DNA of 64,000 nt, from NCBI RefSeq assembly GCF_050876985.1, contig NZ_JBPAPP010000001.1; one strand, 5' to 3'. Positions 52,143 through 61,141 of the stretch are shown in pieces. How positions within the stretch are numbered: position 1 is the stretch's first letter; each line of letters begins with the position of its first letter. Source of the stretch: Halopseudomonas sp002296055 (GTDB lineage: Bacteria; Pseudomonadota; Gammaproteobacteria; Pseudomonadales; Pseudomonadaceae). The notes under the pieces are model-generated. The model was not told the DNA's origin. It was given only the letters and a program-made list of their open reading frames with translations, and did not search any database. A program made the translations under genes and the position numbers.

Positions 52143-52292
52143 GGGGCTTTCCTGGCAGGATGGAAGGACAGACTGCAACGTCATCGTCGGGAGGGTTGGG
52201 CGGTGGCGCTGATGCGGCAAAGTCTATGTCAAAAATAACAAACGTCAAATAGGCGCTAGACGAAACGCTGCGGTTCTTTTCTGGTGTTTTGT

Positions 52293-52314
52293 CAAAAATA
52301 TTGAATTATTTTTG
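52293..52314. promoter_or_regulatory. AT-rich inverted repeat in the aminotransferase-kauB intergenic region
   Basis: CAAAAATA (52293-52300) and TATTTTTG (52307-52314) form a perfect 8-bp inverted repeat with a 6-base spacer. A second GTCAAAAATA occurs at 52228. Both lie in the 235-base region shared by two divergent catabolic genes and are candidate operator half-sites. Confidence 0.45.
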
Positions 52315-52377
52315 GCGCCTGATTACTGTGGCCGACAGTATCCCGCGCGCCAGCCGGCGCCCTATCAGGAGCAAAGC

Positions 52378-53877
52378 ATGAGCAAGGCAGTCAGTCGACA
52401 GGATTGGGAGCAGCGCGCGGCCGCGTTGCAGGTTCAGGGGCAGGCCTATATCGGCGGACAGTATCAGCCTGCGGCCAGTGGTGAGACCTTCGAGTGCGTC
52501 TCGCCGATCGACGGCCGTGTGCTGGCGCAGATCGCCAGTTGCGACCAGGCCGATGCCGAGCAGGCGGTAGCCAACGCCCGCGCCACCTTCGACAGCGGTG
52601 TCTGGTCGCGCAGTGCGCCGGCCAAGCGCAAGCGCATTCTGCAGCGCTTTGCTGACCTGATCGATGCCCACTGCGAGGAGCTGGCATTGCTGGAAACCCT
52701 GGATATGGGTAAGCCGATCGGCGACTCGCTGGCGGTGGACATTCCTGGCGCGGCGCGTTCGATTCGCTGGTGCGCTGAGGCAATCGACAAGATTTACGAC
52801 GAGGTGGCGCCGACGGCTCATGATGAGCTGGGTCTGGTTACCCGTGAGCCGGTCGGCGTGGTCGCTGCCATTGTGCCCTGGAACTTCCCGCTGCTGATGG
52901 CCAGCTGGAAGCTGGGCCCGGCGCTGGCCAGCGGCAACTCGGTGATTCTCAAACCCTCGGAAAAGTCGCCGCTCACCGCCATCCGCATCGCTGCGCTGGC
53001 GCTGGAGGCCGGTCTGCCAGCAGGCGTACTGAACGTGCTGCCCGGCTACGGGCACACCGTGGGCAAGGCGCTGGCCCTGCATATGGATGTCGACACTCTG
53101 GTGTTCACCGGCTCCACCCGTGTGGCCAAGCAGCTGATGATCTACGCCGGTGAGTCGAACATGAAACGTGTTTGGCTGGAGGCTGGCGGCAAGAGCCCGA
53201 ACGTGGTCTTTGCCGATGCGCCGGATCTGGATGCTGCAGCAGAAGCGGCGGCTAGCGCCATCGCCTTCAACCAGGGCGAGGTGTGTACCGCAGGCTCACG
53301 TCTGCTGGTCGAGGAGTCGATTCGCGAGGCGTTCGTGGGCAAGGTGGTCGAGGCGCTGAAGCGCAGCTGGGCGCCGGGCCATCCGCTGGACCCGGCTACC
53401 AGCGTCGGCGCGCTGGTCGATACCACCCAAATCGACACCGTGCTGCGCTATATCGAGGCCGGCCACGCCGACGGCGCCACCTTGAAGCTGGGTGGCAAGC
53501 GCGTGATGGAAGAGACCGGTGGGCTGTTCGTTGAACCGACGGTGTTTGATGGCGTGACCAACAGCATGCGCATTGCCCGCGAAGAGATCTTTGGCCCGGT
53601 GCTGTCAGTGATTGGTTTCACCAGCTTTGACGACGCCATGCAGATCGCCAACGACACCATCTACGGTCTGGCCGCCGCCGTCTGGACCAGCGACCTGTCC
53701 AAAGCCCACCGCGCCGCCCGCGCTCTGCGCGCCGGTAGCGTTTGGGTCAACCAGTATGACGGCGGCGACATGACCGCGCCGTTCGGTGGCTTCAAACAGT
53801 CAGGCAACGGCCGCGACAAGTCGCTGCACGCCTTCGACAAGTACACCGAGCTGAAGGCGACGTGGATCAAGCTCTAA
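52378..53877 (+). CDS. kauB: Gamma-glutamyl-gamma-aminobutyraldehyde dehydrogenase (KauB/PuuC)
   Basis: This 499-residue NAD(P)+ aldehyde dehydrogenase is nearly collinear with Pseudomonas KauB as I recall it. Motifs include VPWNFPLLM, the catalytic Glu in LEAGGKSPNVV, the catalytic Cys in NQGEVCTAGSR, EEIFGPVLS and the end YTELKATWIKL. It oxidises aminoaldehydes from putrescine and related amines. AGGAG precedes ATG 52378. It is divergent from the omega-aminotransferase. Confidence 0.95.
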   Translation: MSKAVSRQDWEQRAAALQVQGQAYIGGQYQPAASGETFECVSPIDGRVLAQIASCDQADAEQAVANARATFDSGVWSRSAPAKRKRILQRFADLIDAHCEELALLETLDMGKPIGDSLAVDIPGAARSIRWCAEAIDKIYDEVAPTAHDELGLVTREPVGVVAAIVPWNFPLLMASWKLGPALASGNSVILKPSEKSPLTAIRIAALALEAGLPAGVLNVLPGYGHTVGKALALHMDVDTLVFTGSTRVAKQLMIYAGESNMKRVWLEAGGKSPNVVFADAPDLDAAAEAAASAIAFNQGEVCTAGSRLLVEESIREAFVGKVVEALKRSWAPGHPLDPATSVGALVDTTQIDTVLRYIEAGHADGATLKLGGKRVMEETGGLFVEPTVFDGVTNSMRIAREEIFGPVLSVIGFTSFDDAMQIANDTIYGLAAAVWTSDLSKAHRAARALRAGSVWVNQYDGGDMTAPFGGFKQSGNGRDKSLHAFDKYTELKATWIKL

Positions 53878-54020
53878 CGCGCTACCGTTGGTAGCGCGGC
53901 TGGAAGCTGGAGGCTTGAAGCTGGAAGCCGTTTAGCGGAGCAATTTCGAGCACTGCGTGAGGTCGGCGTTGCTGTGACTTTGTCACTCCGAAACAGCTCA
54001 GACTGCTTCAAGCCTCCAGC
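53878..54020. repeat. Intergenic hairpin and widely spaced 16-bp inverted repeat
   Basis: CGCGCTACC (53878-53886) and GGTAGCGCG (53890-53898) form a hairpin just after kauB that may end its transcript. Then GCTGGAGGCTTGAAGC (53906-53921) and its exact complement (54005-54020) are 83 bases apart, with additional imperfect GCTGGAAGC copies. They resemble the REP-like repeats of Pseudomonas intergenic DNA. Confidence 0.65.
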
Positions 54021-54041
54021 CTGCTTTTCTCCGAGACCTCT

Positions 54042-55193
54042 ATGAACTGGAAAACCTACGCCGTGGTCACCTCCGCGGTGGTGATCGTGGGGCTGGCGTT
54101 GGGGGTGACCCTGCCGCTGGTGTCCTTGCGCCTGTACGAATGGGGCTACAGCACCTTCGCCATTGGCGTCATGGCCGGCATGCCGGCGGTGGGTATTGTG
54201 CTGGGCTCGCGATTGAGTGGGCGCTTGGCAGGCCGGCTTGGTTCGGAGAATACCTTACGCCTGGTGATGGGGTGCAGCGCGGTATCGGTGGCGCTGCTGG
54301 CGATCTGGCCGAGCTACCCGGTATGGCTGCTGTTGCGGCTGGTACTGGGTATTTCGCTGACGGTGACCTTCATTCTTGGCGAGAGCTGGATCAATCAGAT
54401 TGTGCCCGACCGCCTGCGCGGGCGCCTGGTCGCGGTCTATGGCAGCGGCTTTGCGCTCAGCCAGCTGTGTGGGCCCTTGCTGCTGGGGTTGATTGGTACC
54501 CAGGGAGACAGCGGCTTCTGGCTGGCGACCGGCCTGCTCATCGGCGGCAGTGGGATGCTGTTGACGGTCTCCGGAGCGCCGGTCGTGGATGCGGCCGCTG
54601 CCGGAGGTCGCGGGCTGCGTCGCTTCGTGCGACAGTTGCCGGCGATTGCCTGGGCAATGGTGCTGTTCGCCGGGTTCGAGACCATGACGCTAACGTTGTT
54701 GCCGGTCTATCTGATTCGCGAGGGCTTTGCCCAGCAGCTGGCGCTGATCATGGTGAGCATCGTGGTGGTGGGCGATGCGGTGCTCCAGGTGCCGGTGGGT
54801 GCGCTGGCTGACCGTATCTCGCGCACCGCGCTGTTCCGCTTCTGTGGTCTGGTATTGCTGCTGAGCAGTCTGGCGTTACCGCTGGTGCTGCACACGCCGT
54901 TGATCTGGCCGGTGCTGGTGCTGTTCGGCGCCAGCGCGGGCGCACTTTATACCCTGTCGATCATTCTGGTCGGCCAGCGCTACCGGGACGACGAGCTGGT
55001 GCGTGCCAACGCGCATATCGCCATGCTCTGGGGCCTGGGCTGTCTGCTTGGGCCGATTTTGACCGGGGCCGTCAGTCAGTGGCTGACGGGCCACGCGCTG
55101 CCGTTGATGATGGCAATAGCAGCAGCGATTTTCGTGCTGCTGGCGCGCCGCCCGCAGGCCTTTGCTGCGGTACAGATTGAAACGCCGCGCTGA
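54042..55193 (+). CDS. MFS transporter
   Basis: This 383-residue major facilitator protein has twelve hydrophobic helices, with the A-like loop GSRLSGRLAGRLGS after TM2 and PVGALADRISR in the second half. YfkF/YcaD-like single-polypeptide MFS proteins look similar. The substrate cannot be read. It lies between a REP-like stretch and a convergent TonB receptor gene, so it is probably a single-gene unit. Confidence 0.88.
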   Translation: MNWKTYAVVTSAVVIVGLALGVTLPLVSLRLYEWGYSTFAIGVMAGMPAVGIVLGSRLSGRLAGRLGSENTLRLVMGCSAVSVALLAIWPSYPVWLLLRLVLGISLTVTFILGESWINQIVPDRLRGRLVAVYGSGFALSQLCGPLLLGLIGTQGDSGFWLATGLLIGGSGMLLTVSGAPVVDAAAAGGRGLRRFVRQLPAIAWAMVLFAGFETMTLTLLPVYLIREGFAQQLALIMVSIVVVGDAVLQVPVGALADRISRTALFRFCGLVLLLSSLALPLVLHTPLIWPVLVLFGASAGALYTLSIILVGQRYRDDELVRANAHIAMLWGLGCLLGPILTGAVSQWLTGHALPLMMAIAAAIFVLLARRPQAFAAVQIETPR

Positions 55194-57266
55194 TCAGTCC
55201 CACTGGTACTGCAGACCCACGCCAACCAGCCAACTGCGCTCCGGCGCCGGCTCGTAGTAGCGGGCGCCAGCGCCGTTGACGATCAGCGAGGCGATGTACT
55301 CGCGGTCGGTCAGGTTGTCGATACGAGCAAAAGGCTCCAGCTGCCAGGGGCCAAGCTGGTGGCGGTAGCTGGCGCGCCAGTTGAGGGCGGCGTAACCGGG
55401 GGCGCTGGCGCTGTTGTCGTCGTTGGCGTAGCGCTTGCTCATGCCCTGCACCTCCAGTGCGGTGCTCAGCCCTTCGCGCGGCTGCCAGGCCAGCTCGGCG
55501 TAGAGGCTGTGGCGCGGTACGCCCGGCAGGCGCTTGTCGGCCAGGTTGGTGCCGCTGCCATCCAGGTAGCTGTCGAAGTGCGCATCGAGCCAGGTGTAGG
55601 CCAGATAGGCGTTAAGGGTGTCTGTCAGCGGCTGTTCAATACTCAGTTCCAGGCCGCGCCGGGTGGACTTGCCGGCGTTGGCGTAGGTTGAGCGGTCGGT
55701 GCCTACTTGCGGCGCGCCGGTTACGATTTCATCGTCGACGCGGGTGTAGAACAGCGCCGCATCCACGCGGGTATCGCCGCGGCGCAGCTTGAAGCCTATC
55801 TCGGCGTTATCGGCGCTGCTGGGCTTCAGGTCGAAGTTCAACCCGCTGCCGCTTGGGCGGTAGGCCAACTCCTGGAAGGTGGGTGTTTCAAAGCCCTGGC
55901 CGATGGCGGCGTAGAGGCTGAGATCCGGTGTCCACTGATAGCTCAGGCCCAGCGCCGGGCTGGTTTGGTCGTAGCGCACCGAGCCGCTGTCGTCCTGGCC
56001 ATCGGTGAAGTACTTGTCGTCCGAGTCGAACGTAACCTTGCTGTAGCGCGCGCCCGCCGTCAGGCTCCAGCGTGGCGCCAGCTGCCAGGTGCTGATCAGG
56101 TAGGCCTCGCGGCTTTCTACCCGGTTGAACTCGTCCCGTTGCAATGCGCCCTTGCGGCCAAACTGGTTGACGAAGCCCTGACGACCTTCGCCCTGGTAGT
56201 TCCAGCTAAGCCCTGCAGCAATGCTGACCGGCAGGTTGAACACCTGGGTGTCGCGCTCCCAGCCCAGTTCGCTGCCGCCGAAGCGCCGATCCAGCTCGAT
56301 GACGCCGCCGCCGGAATACAGCGAGTTGCCGGTAAAGGCGAGAAACTGCTGAACATCGCGCTCGCCACCGTAGGCCATCAGGGTGATGCGGTCGTCGTTG
56401 GCCAGGCGGCGCTGGTAGTTCAGGCCCAGCTGCTGGTGGCTGACGCTCTTGCGGGTGTCGAACAGCTCGGCCTGTGCGACCGCCTGCTGCCGGTCTTCAC
56501 GCAATGCGGCGGCGGTCAGTCCCAGCGGGTCTTGGGTCTCGGGCTGGTCCAGCGCGTTGAATAGCAGGGTCAGGGTGGAGGCGTCGTCTATATCCCAGCC
56601 CAGGCGCAGGTTAGCCATGTCGCGGCGGGTGTCGCTGTGATCGCGGTAGCCGTCGGTCTCCAGCCGTGAGAGATTGGCCGCGACGTTAAGATTGCCGTGC
56701 TGCCCACCGTATTTCAGGCGTGAGCGCCAGAGACCGTCGCTGCCGATGCCGCTGCGACTCTCCAATGACGGGTGATAACTGCCTTCGGCTGAGTAGCCCT
56801 GAATGATGCCGCCCGAGGCGTTGCCGTACAGGCTGCTGAGCGGGCCGCGCAGCACTTCCACGCGAGACAGGTTGTCCAGGTCAAACAGCGCCGGCTGGCC
56901 CTGGCCGTCGGGCATGGTCAGCGGAATGCCGTCTTGCAGCAGACGTACACCGCGCACGCCAAACTGTGCCCGGGCGCCAAAGCCGCGGGAGGAGATCTGC
57001 ACGTCCTGGGCGTAGTTCTGGCGGTTCAACGCCAGCAACCCCGGCACCCTTTGCAGCGGCTCGGATAGGTTGGCTCCGAGGTTGGCGGCGGGCAGCTGAT
57101 CGAGAAAAAGCGTGCTGCGGGCGAGCGGAAGGGTTAGCTCATGGGCATCGTCGCTGGCGCCGAGCACTGTCTGGGTTGGCAGCTGAATAGGTGCGGCCTG
57201 GCTAGTCGCGGCGCCCAGCAGCGCCAGCGGCAGGTAGAAGCACGGGCGTAGGGTAGGGTGAATCAT
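55194..57266 (-). CDS. TonB-dependent outer-membrane receptor
   Basis: This 690-residue receptor has a signal peptide (about 1-24), a plug domain (about 40-155 with LNRQNYAQDVQISSRGFGARAQFGVRGVRLLQDGIPLT and VEVLRGPLSSLYGNASGG) and a C-terminal beta-barrel ending in WLVGVGLQYQWD. It resembles the YncD/FecA-like group that takes up iron complexes or other large ligands; the ligand is unknown. I chose ATG 57266, which starts the signal peptide; the longer open frame upstream is not plausible. Confidence 0.92.
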   Translation of the reverse strand: MIHPTLRPCFYLPLALLGAATSQAAPIQLPTQTVLGASDDAHELTLPLARSTLFLDQLPAANLGANLSEPLQRVPGLLALNRQNYAQDVQISSRGFGARAQFGVRGVRLLQDGIPLTMPDGQGQPALFDLDNLSRVEVLRGPLSSLYGNASGGIIQGYSAEGSYHPSLESRSGIGSDGLWRSRLKYGGQHGNLNVAANLSRLETDGYRDHSDTRRDMANLRLGWDIDDASTLTLLFNALDQPETQDPLGLTAAALREDRQQAVAQAELFDTRKSVSHQQLGLNYQRRLANDDRITLMAYGGERDVQQFLAFTGNSLYSGGGVIELDRRFGGSELGWERDTQVFNLPVSIAAGLSWNYQGEGRQGFVNQFGRKGALQRDEFNRVESREAYLISTWQLAPRWSLTAGARYSKVTFDSDDKYFTDGQDDSGSVRYDQTSPALGLSYQWTPDLSLYAAIGQGFETPTFQELAYRPSGSGLNFDLKPSSADNAEIGFKLRRGDTRVDAALFYTRVDDEIVTGAPQVGTDRSTYANAGKSTRRGLELSIEQPLTDTLNAYLAYTWLDAHFDSYLDGSGTNLADKRLPGVPRHSLYAELAWQPREGLSTALEVQGMSKRYANDDNSASAPGYAALNWRASYRHQLGPWQLEPFARIDNLTDREYIASLIVNGAGARYYEPAPERSWLVGVGLQYQWD

Positions 57267-57705
57267 CTGAGCCTTTTCCTGTTGTAAGTATTGTTGGAGC
57301 GTCGGCCATGCTGCGTTGACGGTCGCCTGCACGGCAAACCACGCTGCGCTTCTGGTGTCTTGCCGGGCCGAAAAAAGGGCCGCTGGCAGGCGATAGAGCG
57401 AAACGGTAACAGACCCCGTGGACCGGGTGACAGGCATCCCTTGGTCGTAAAAGCTTTGTTCTAAAGGCTGATGGGCAGTGTGCCTGAAGTTGCTTTGTAC
57501 TGCAGGATCATTGCTGGCAGAAATGCCGGCCCATGAAATATTGTTTTGATGTGGAAGTAATTTTGCTGTAGGCTTGCCACCGTTGCCTGGCTGTTCTATC
57601 TGGCCTTGCAGTGTGGTTTGGAGGTTGTCAGCCGTTTTTTCGATGACTTCTAGTTATTGCTGTAATTTTCGCCCGGATGATCCTGGCGGTCGGGAGTACC
57701 CAAGC
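57267..57705. other. Intergenic region between TonB receptor and MarR genes
   Basis: This 439-base divergent region contains an A/T-rich stretch around 57536-57580 that probably holds promoters. I looked for a Fur box and for cobalamin or thiamine riboswitch signatures ahead of the receptor and saw none. No gene is supported here. Confidence 0.5.
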
Positions 57706-58173
57706 ATGCATATGATGCACGATCTCTATCTGGCGCTGCGCCGTTTGCAGCGCGCCAGCGAAATTCACGCCAAGCGCGTTGGTCGCCATAGCGGGCTGAC
57801 CCCAATCCAGCTGCTGATTTTACACAGCATCAAGGCCACAGGTGAAAGTACCCTGGGTGATTTGGCGCGGCAGGTGAGTGTATCCCAGGCCACGCTGAGC
57901 ACCATCATTGATCGCCTGGAAAGCCGCGATCTGCTGCACCGGGTGCGCAGCACCAGCGACAAACGCAAGGTACATCTGGCCTTGACCGAGAAGGGGCTGG
58001 CCGCGATTCAGGCGGAGCCTGCGCTGCTGCCGGCTGCATTCCTTGAGCGTTTTGGCCAACTGGCTGACTGGGAGCAACTGATGCTGCTGGCCAGTCTGCA
58101 ACGGGTCGCCGGCCTGCTTGAAGCCGGTCAGCAAGTGCGTCCCGAACTCTTCGAAGGCGAATCCGCCGCCTGA
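57706..58173 (+). CDS. MarR-family transcriptional regulator
   Basis: This 155-residue dimeric regulator has a winged helix (LTPIQLLILHSIKATGESTLGDLARQVSVSQATLSTIIDRLESRDLLHRVRSTSDKRKVHLALTEKG in outline, HTH near residues 45-90). I chose ATG 57706 (MHMMHDLYLAL) with CGGGAG upstream. It lies directly before gabD-gabT on the same strand, and a perfect palindrome sits between it and gabD, so it likely regulates GABA catabolism. Confidence 0.88.
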   Translation: MHMMHDLYLALRRLQRASEIHAKRVGRHSGLTPIQLLILHSIKATGESTLGDLARQVSVSQATLSTIIDRLESRDLLHRVRSTSDKRKVHLALTEKGLAAIQAEPALLPAAFLERFGQLADWEQLMLLASLQRVAGLLEAGQQVRPELFEGESAA

Positions 58174-58180
58174 TCCTCTG

Positions 58181-58219
58181 CGCCCGCCTTCCGGCGGGCG
58201 ACGTCATCTCAAGTTTTTT
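58181..58219 (+). terminator. Hairpin after the MarR gene
   Basis: CGCCCGCC (58181-58188) and GGCGGGCG (58193-58200) pair with a TTCC loop; a T run follows 13 bases later. It probably separates the regulator transcript from gabD. Confidence 0.55.
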
Positions 58220-58257
58220 CTCCTTCGGGTATTGCCTGGCGCTAGACGCACGCTTAG

Positions 58258-58279
58258 CATGTTTGAAATATCAAACATG
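58258..58279. promoter_or_regulatory. Palindromic operator candidate upstream of gabD
   Basis: CATGTTTGA (58258-58266) and TCAAACATG (58271-58279) are perfect inverted repeats around AATA. The size and symmetry suit a MarR-family dimer, and the site lies 55 bases upstream of the gabD start. Confidence 0.6.
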
Positions 58280-58333
58280 GCTGTTTTAAATGCGTTACGA
58301 CAGCCGGAGCCGCCCGCACAAGGAGCCCCCCGA

Positions 58334-59794
58334 ATGGAACTGCACTGCCCCGACCTGTTTCGCCAGCAAGCCTATGTCGCCGGTCACTGGTGCGAGGCCG
58401 ACAAGGGCGCGCGCACCGACATAGCCAACCCGGCTACCCATGAACGCCTCGGCAGCGTGCCGAACATGGGCGCAGACGAAACCCGTCGTGCCATCGAAGC
58501 GGCGCGTGTCGCGCAGCAGCAGTGGCGTCAGCGCACGGCCAAGGAGCGCGCGCAGGTGCTGCGCAAGTGGTTTGAGCTGATGATGCAACACCAGGAAGAT
58601 CTGGCCCGCATCATGACCGCAGAGCAGGGCAAGCCGCTTACGGAGGCGCGTGGTGAAGTCGCCTACGCAGCGTCCTTCCTGGAGTGGTTTGGCGAAGAAG
58701 CCAAGCGCGTCTACGGCGACGTTATTCCCGGTCATCAGACAGACAAGCGCATTCTGGTGCAGAAGGAGCCGGTTGGTGTGACGGCGGCCATCACGCCCTG
58801 GAACTTCCCCGCTGCGATGATCACCCGCAAGGCCGGCCCGGCGCTGGCCGCCGGCTGCGCGATGGTGCTCAAGCCCGCGCCGCAAACCCCTTTCTCCGCT
58901 TTGGCACTGGCGCACCTGGCTGAGCAGGCCGGTCTGCCGAGCGGTCTGTTCAGTGTTGTTACTGCTGATGTTGATCGTTCCCGCGAAGTCGGTGACGAGC
59001 TGTGCAGCAACCCGGTGGTGCGCAAGCTGTCCTTCACCGGCTCCACCGGCGTTGGCATCAAGCTGATGGAGCAGTGCGCGCCAACCCTGAAAAAGCTGTC
59101 GCTGGAACTGGGCGGCAATGCGCCCTTTATCGTCTTTGACGATGCCGATCTGGATGCCGCGGTTGAAGGCGCAATGATCTCCAAATACCGCAACGCCGGT
59201 CAGACTTGCGTCTGCGCCAACCGTATTTACGTGCAGGATTCGGTTTACGACGCCTTCGCCGCCAAGCTGGCCGACGCGGTTGCCAAGCTGAAGGTCGGCG
59301 ACGGCACCGAGGCGGGCGTGACCACCGGTCCGCTGATTGATGCGCGCGCTGTCGAGAAAGTGCAGCGTCACCTCAAGGACGCCACCGACAAGGGCGCGAC
59401 CGTCATCGCTGGCGGCAAACCGCACGAGCTGGGCGGTTTCTTCTTCGAGCCGACCATTCTCACTGGCGTGGACAGCAGCATGGCGGTGGCCCGCGAAGAA
59501 ACCTTCGGCCCGCTGGCGCCGCTGTTCCGCTTCAGCGATGAGGCTGATGTGGTGCGTCAGGCCAACGATACCGAGTTTGGTCTGGCGGCCTACTTCTACG
59601 CTCGCGATCTGAGCCGCGTTTTCCGTGTGGCCGAGGCGCTGGAGTACGGCATGGTCGGTATCAATACCGGCCTGATTTCCAATGAAGTGGCGCCCTTTGG
59701 CGGCATGAAGTCCTCGGGCCTGGGCCGTGAAGGCTCCAAGTACGGCATTGAGGAGTACGTCGAGATCAAGTACCTCTGTCTGGGCGGTATTTGA
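58334..59794 (+). CDS. gabD: NADP+-dependent succinate-semialdehyde dehydrogenase
   Basis: This 486-residue aldehyde dehydrogenase oxidises succinate semialdehyde to succinate, the second step of GABA breakdown. Motifs include TPWNFPAAMITRK, the catalytic Glu in LELGGNAPFIVF, the catalytic Cys in NAGQTCVCANR and EETFGPLAPLF, as in GabD. AAGGAG precedes ATG 58334; the longer open frame upstream crosses the palindrome and is not coding. gabT follows. Confidence 0.95.
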   Translation: MELHCPDLFRQQAYVAGHWCEADKGARTDIANPATHERLGSVPNMGADETRRAIEAARVAQQQWRQRTAKERAQVLRKWFELMMQHQEDLARIMTAEQGKPLTEARGEVAYAASFLEWFGEEAKRVYGDVIPGHQTDKRILVQKEPVGVTAAITPWNFPAAMITRKAGPALAAGCAMVLKPAPQTPFSALALAHLAEQAGLPSGLFSVVTADVDRSREVGDELCSNPVVRKLSFTGSTGVGIKLMEQCAPTLKKLSLELGGNAPFIVFDDADLDAAVEGAMISKYRNAGQTCVCANRIYVQDSVYDAFAAKLADAVAKLKVGDGTEAGVTTGPLIDARAVEKVQRHLKDATDKGATVIAGGKPHELGGFFFEPTILTGVDSSMAVAREETFGPLAPLFRFSDEADVVRQANDTEFGLAAYFYARDLSRVFRVAEALEYGMVGINTGLISNEVAPFGGMKSSGLGREGSKYGIEEYVEIKYLCLGGI

Positions 59795-59812
59795 CGTTCG
59801 CATCTACCTGAC

Positions 59813-59837
59813 GGGGAGCCGCCGGCTCCCCACTTTT
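59813..59837 (+). terminator. Hairpin between gabD and gabT
   Basis: GGGGAGCC (59813-59820) and GGCTCCCC (59824-59831) pair with a GCC loop and are followed by TTTTT. Within an operon this would reduce rather than block transcription into gabT. Confidence 0.7.
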
Positions 59838-59851
59838 TCCGCGAGGCGGTT

Positions 59852-61126
59852 ATGAGCAAGAGCAATGAGTCCCTGATGCAGCGGCGGCAGAATGCTGTCG
59901 CCCGTGGTGTAAGCCAAATCCATCCGATTGCGGTGCAGCGCGCTGAAAACGCGACCGTCTGGGATGTGGAAGGGCGACAGTACATCGACTTTGCTGGCGG
60001 CATTGCCGTACTCAACACCGGACACCGTCACCCCAAGGTGATGGACGCGGTGCGTCGTCAGCTGGACCAGTTCACCCACACCTGTTTTCAAGTGCTGGCG
60101 TATGAGCCCTACATTGCCCTGTGTGAGCGGCTGAACGAGATGGTGCCCGGTGACTTTGCCAAGAAGACACTGCTGGTGACCACCGGCTCCGAGGCGCTGG
60201 AAAACGCGGTCAAGATTGCCCGCGCCGCCACCGGTCGCGCCGGGGTGATTGCCTTCACCGGCGCCTACCATGGCCGCACCATGATGACCCTGTCGATGAC
60301 CGGCAAGGTGGCGCCGTACTCAGCAGGTATGGGCTTGATGCCGGGTGGCGTCTACCGTGCCCAATATCCGTGCCCGCTGCATGGCGTGAGCGATGACGAT
60401 GCCATCGCCAGCATCGAGCGTATTTTCAAGAACGACGCGCAGCCGCAGGACATCGCTGCCATCGTTATCGAACCGGTGCAAGGTGAAGGTGGCTTTTATG
60501 TTGCTAGCCCGGCGTTTATGCAGCGCCTGCGCGCGCTGTGCGATCAGCACGGGATTTTGCTGGTGGCCGACGAAGTGCAGACCGGCGCTGGCCGTACCGG
60601 CACTTTCTTCGCGATGGAGCAGATGGGTGTGGCGGCGGACCTGACCACCTTTGCCAAGTCGATTGCCGGCGGCTTCCCGGTTGCGGGCGTCTGCGGTCGC
60701 GCCGAGGCGGTGGACAGCATTGCGCCGGGCGGTCTGGGCGGCACCTACGCCGGTAGTCCGTTGGCCTGTGCCGCTGCGTTGGCGGTGATGGACGTGTTCG
60801 AAGAAGAAAACCTGCTGGCCCGCAGCCGTACCGTGGGCGAGATTCTCATCGCGCGGTTGAGTGCGCTGGCGGCTGACGACAAGCGTATTGGCGATGTGCG
60901 CGGCCTGGGTGCAATGGTTGCCTGTGAGCTGTTCACCGCAGACGGCGCGCCGGATGCCGAACTGACCGGCCGCATCGTTGCTGCCGCGCGGGACAAGGGC
61001 CTGATTCTGCTGTCCTGTGGTCAGTACGGTAACGTCATCCGCATTCTGGTGCCGCTGACGGCCACCGACGTTGAGCTGAACGCGGGCATGGACATTATCG
61101 CCGAGTGTTTTGCCGAACAGCAGTAA
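59852..61126 (+). CDS. gabT: 4-aminobutyrate aminotransferase
   Basis: This 424-residue class III PLP transaminase moves the amino group of GABA to 2-oxoglutarate. Conserved stretches are TTGSEALENAVKIARAATGR, FTGAYHGRTMMTLSMTGK, ADEVQTGAGRTGTFFAMEQ and TTFAKSIAGGFPVAG with the Schiff-base Lys. It directly follows gabD. The spacing of 57 bases contains only the attenuating hairpin. Confidence 0.95.
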   Translation: MSKSNESLMQRRQNAVARGVSQIHPIAVQRAENATVWDVEGRQYIDFAGGIAVLNTGHRHPKVMDAVRRQLDQFTHTCFQVLAYEPYIALCERLNEMVPGDFAKKTLLVTTGSEALENAVKIARAATGRAGVIAFTGAYHGRTMMTLSMTGKVAPYSAGMGLMPGGVYRAQYPCPLHGVSDDDAIASIERIFKNDAQPQDIAAIVIEPVQGEGGFYVASPAFMQRLRALCDQHGILLVADEVQTGAGRTGTFFAMEQMGVAADLTTFAKSIAGGFPVAGVCGRAEAVDSIAPGGLGGTYAGSPLACAAALAVMDVFEEENLLARSRTVGEILIARLSALAADDKRIGDVRGLGAMVACELFTADGAPDAELTGRIVAAARDKGLILLSCGQYGNVIRILVPLTATDVELNAGMDIIAECFAEQQ

Positions 61127-61141
61127 GCAGTCCGGCGGGCC

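Noticed and set aside
52204..52219. Possible sigma54 promoter for kauB
   Set aside because: GG and GC are ten bases apart, but the -12 side reads CGGCA rather than TTGCA; the match is too weak.
57267..57560. Possible cobalamin or other riboswitch upstream of the TonB receptor
   Set aside because: The B12-box and other conserved blocks are not present on the minus strand; no Fur-box-like sequence either.
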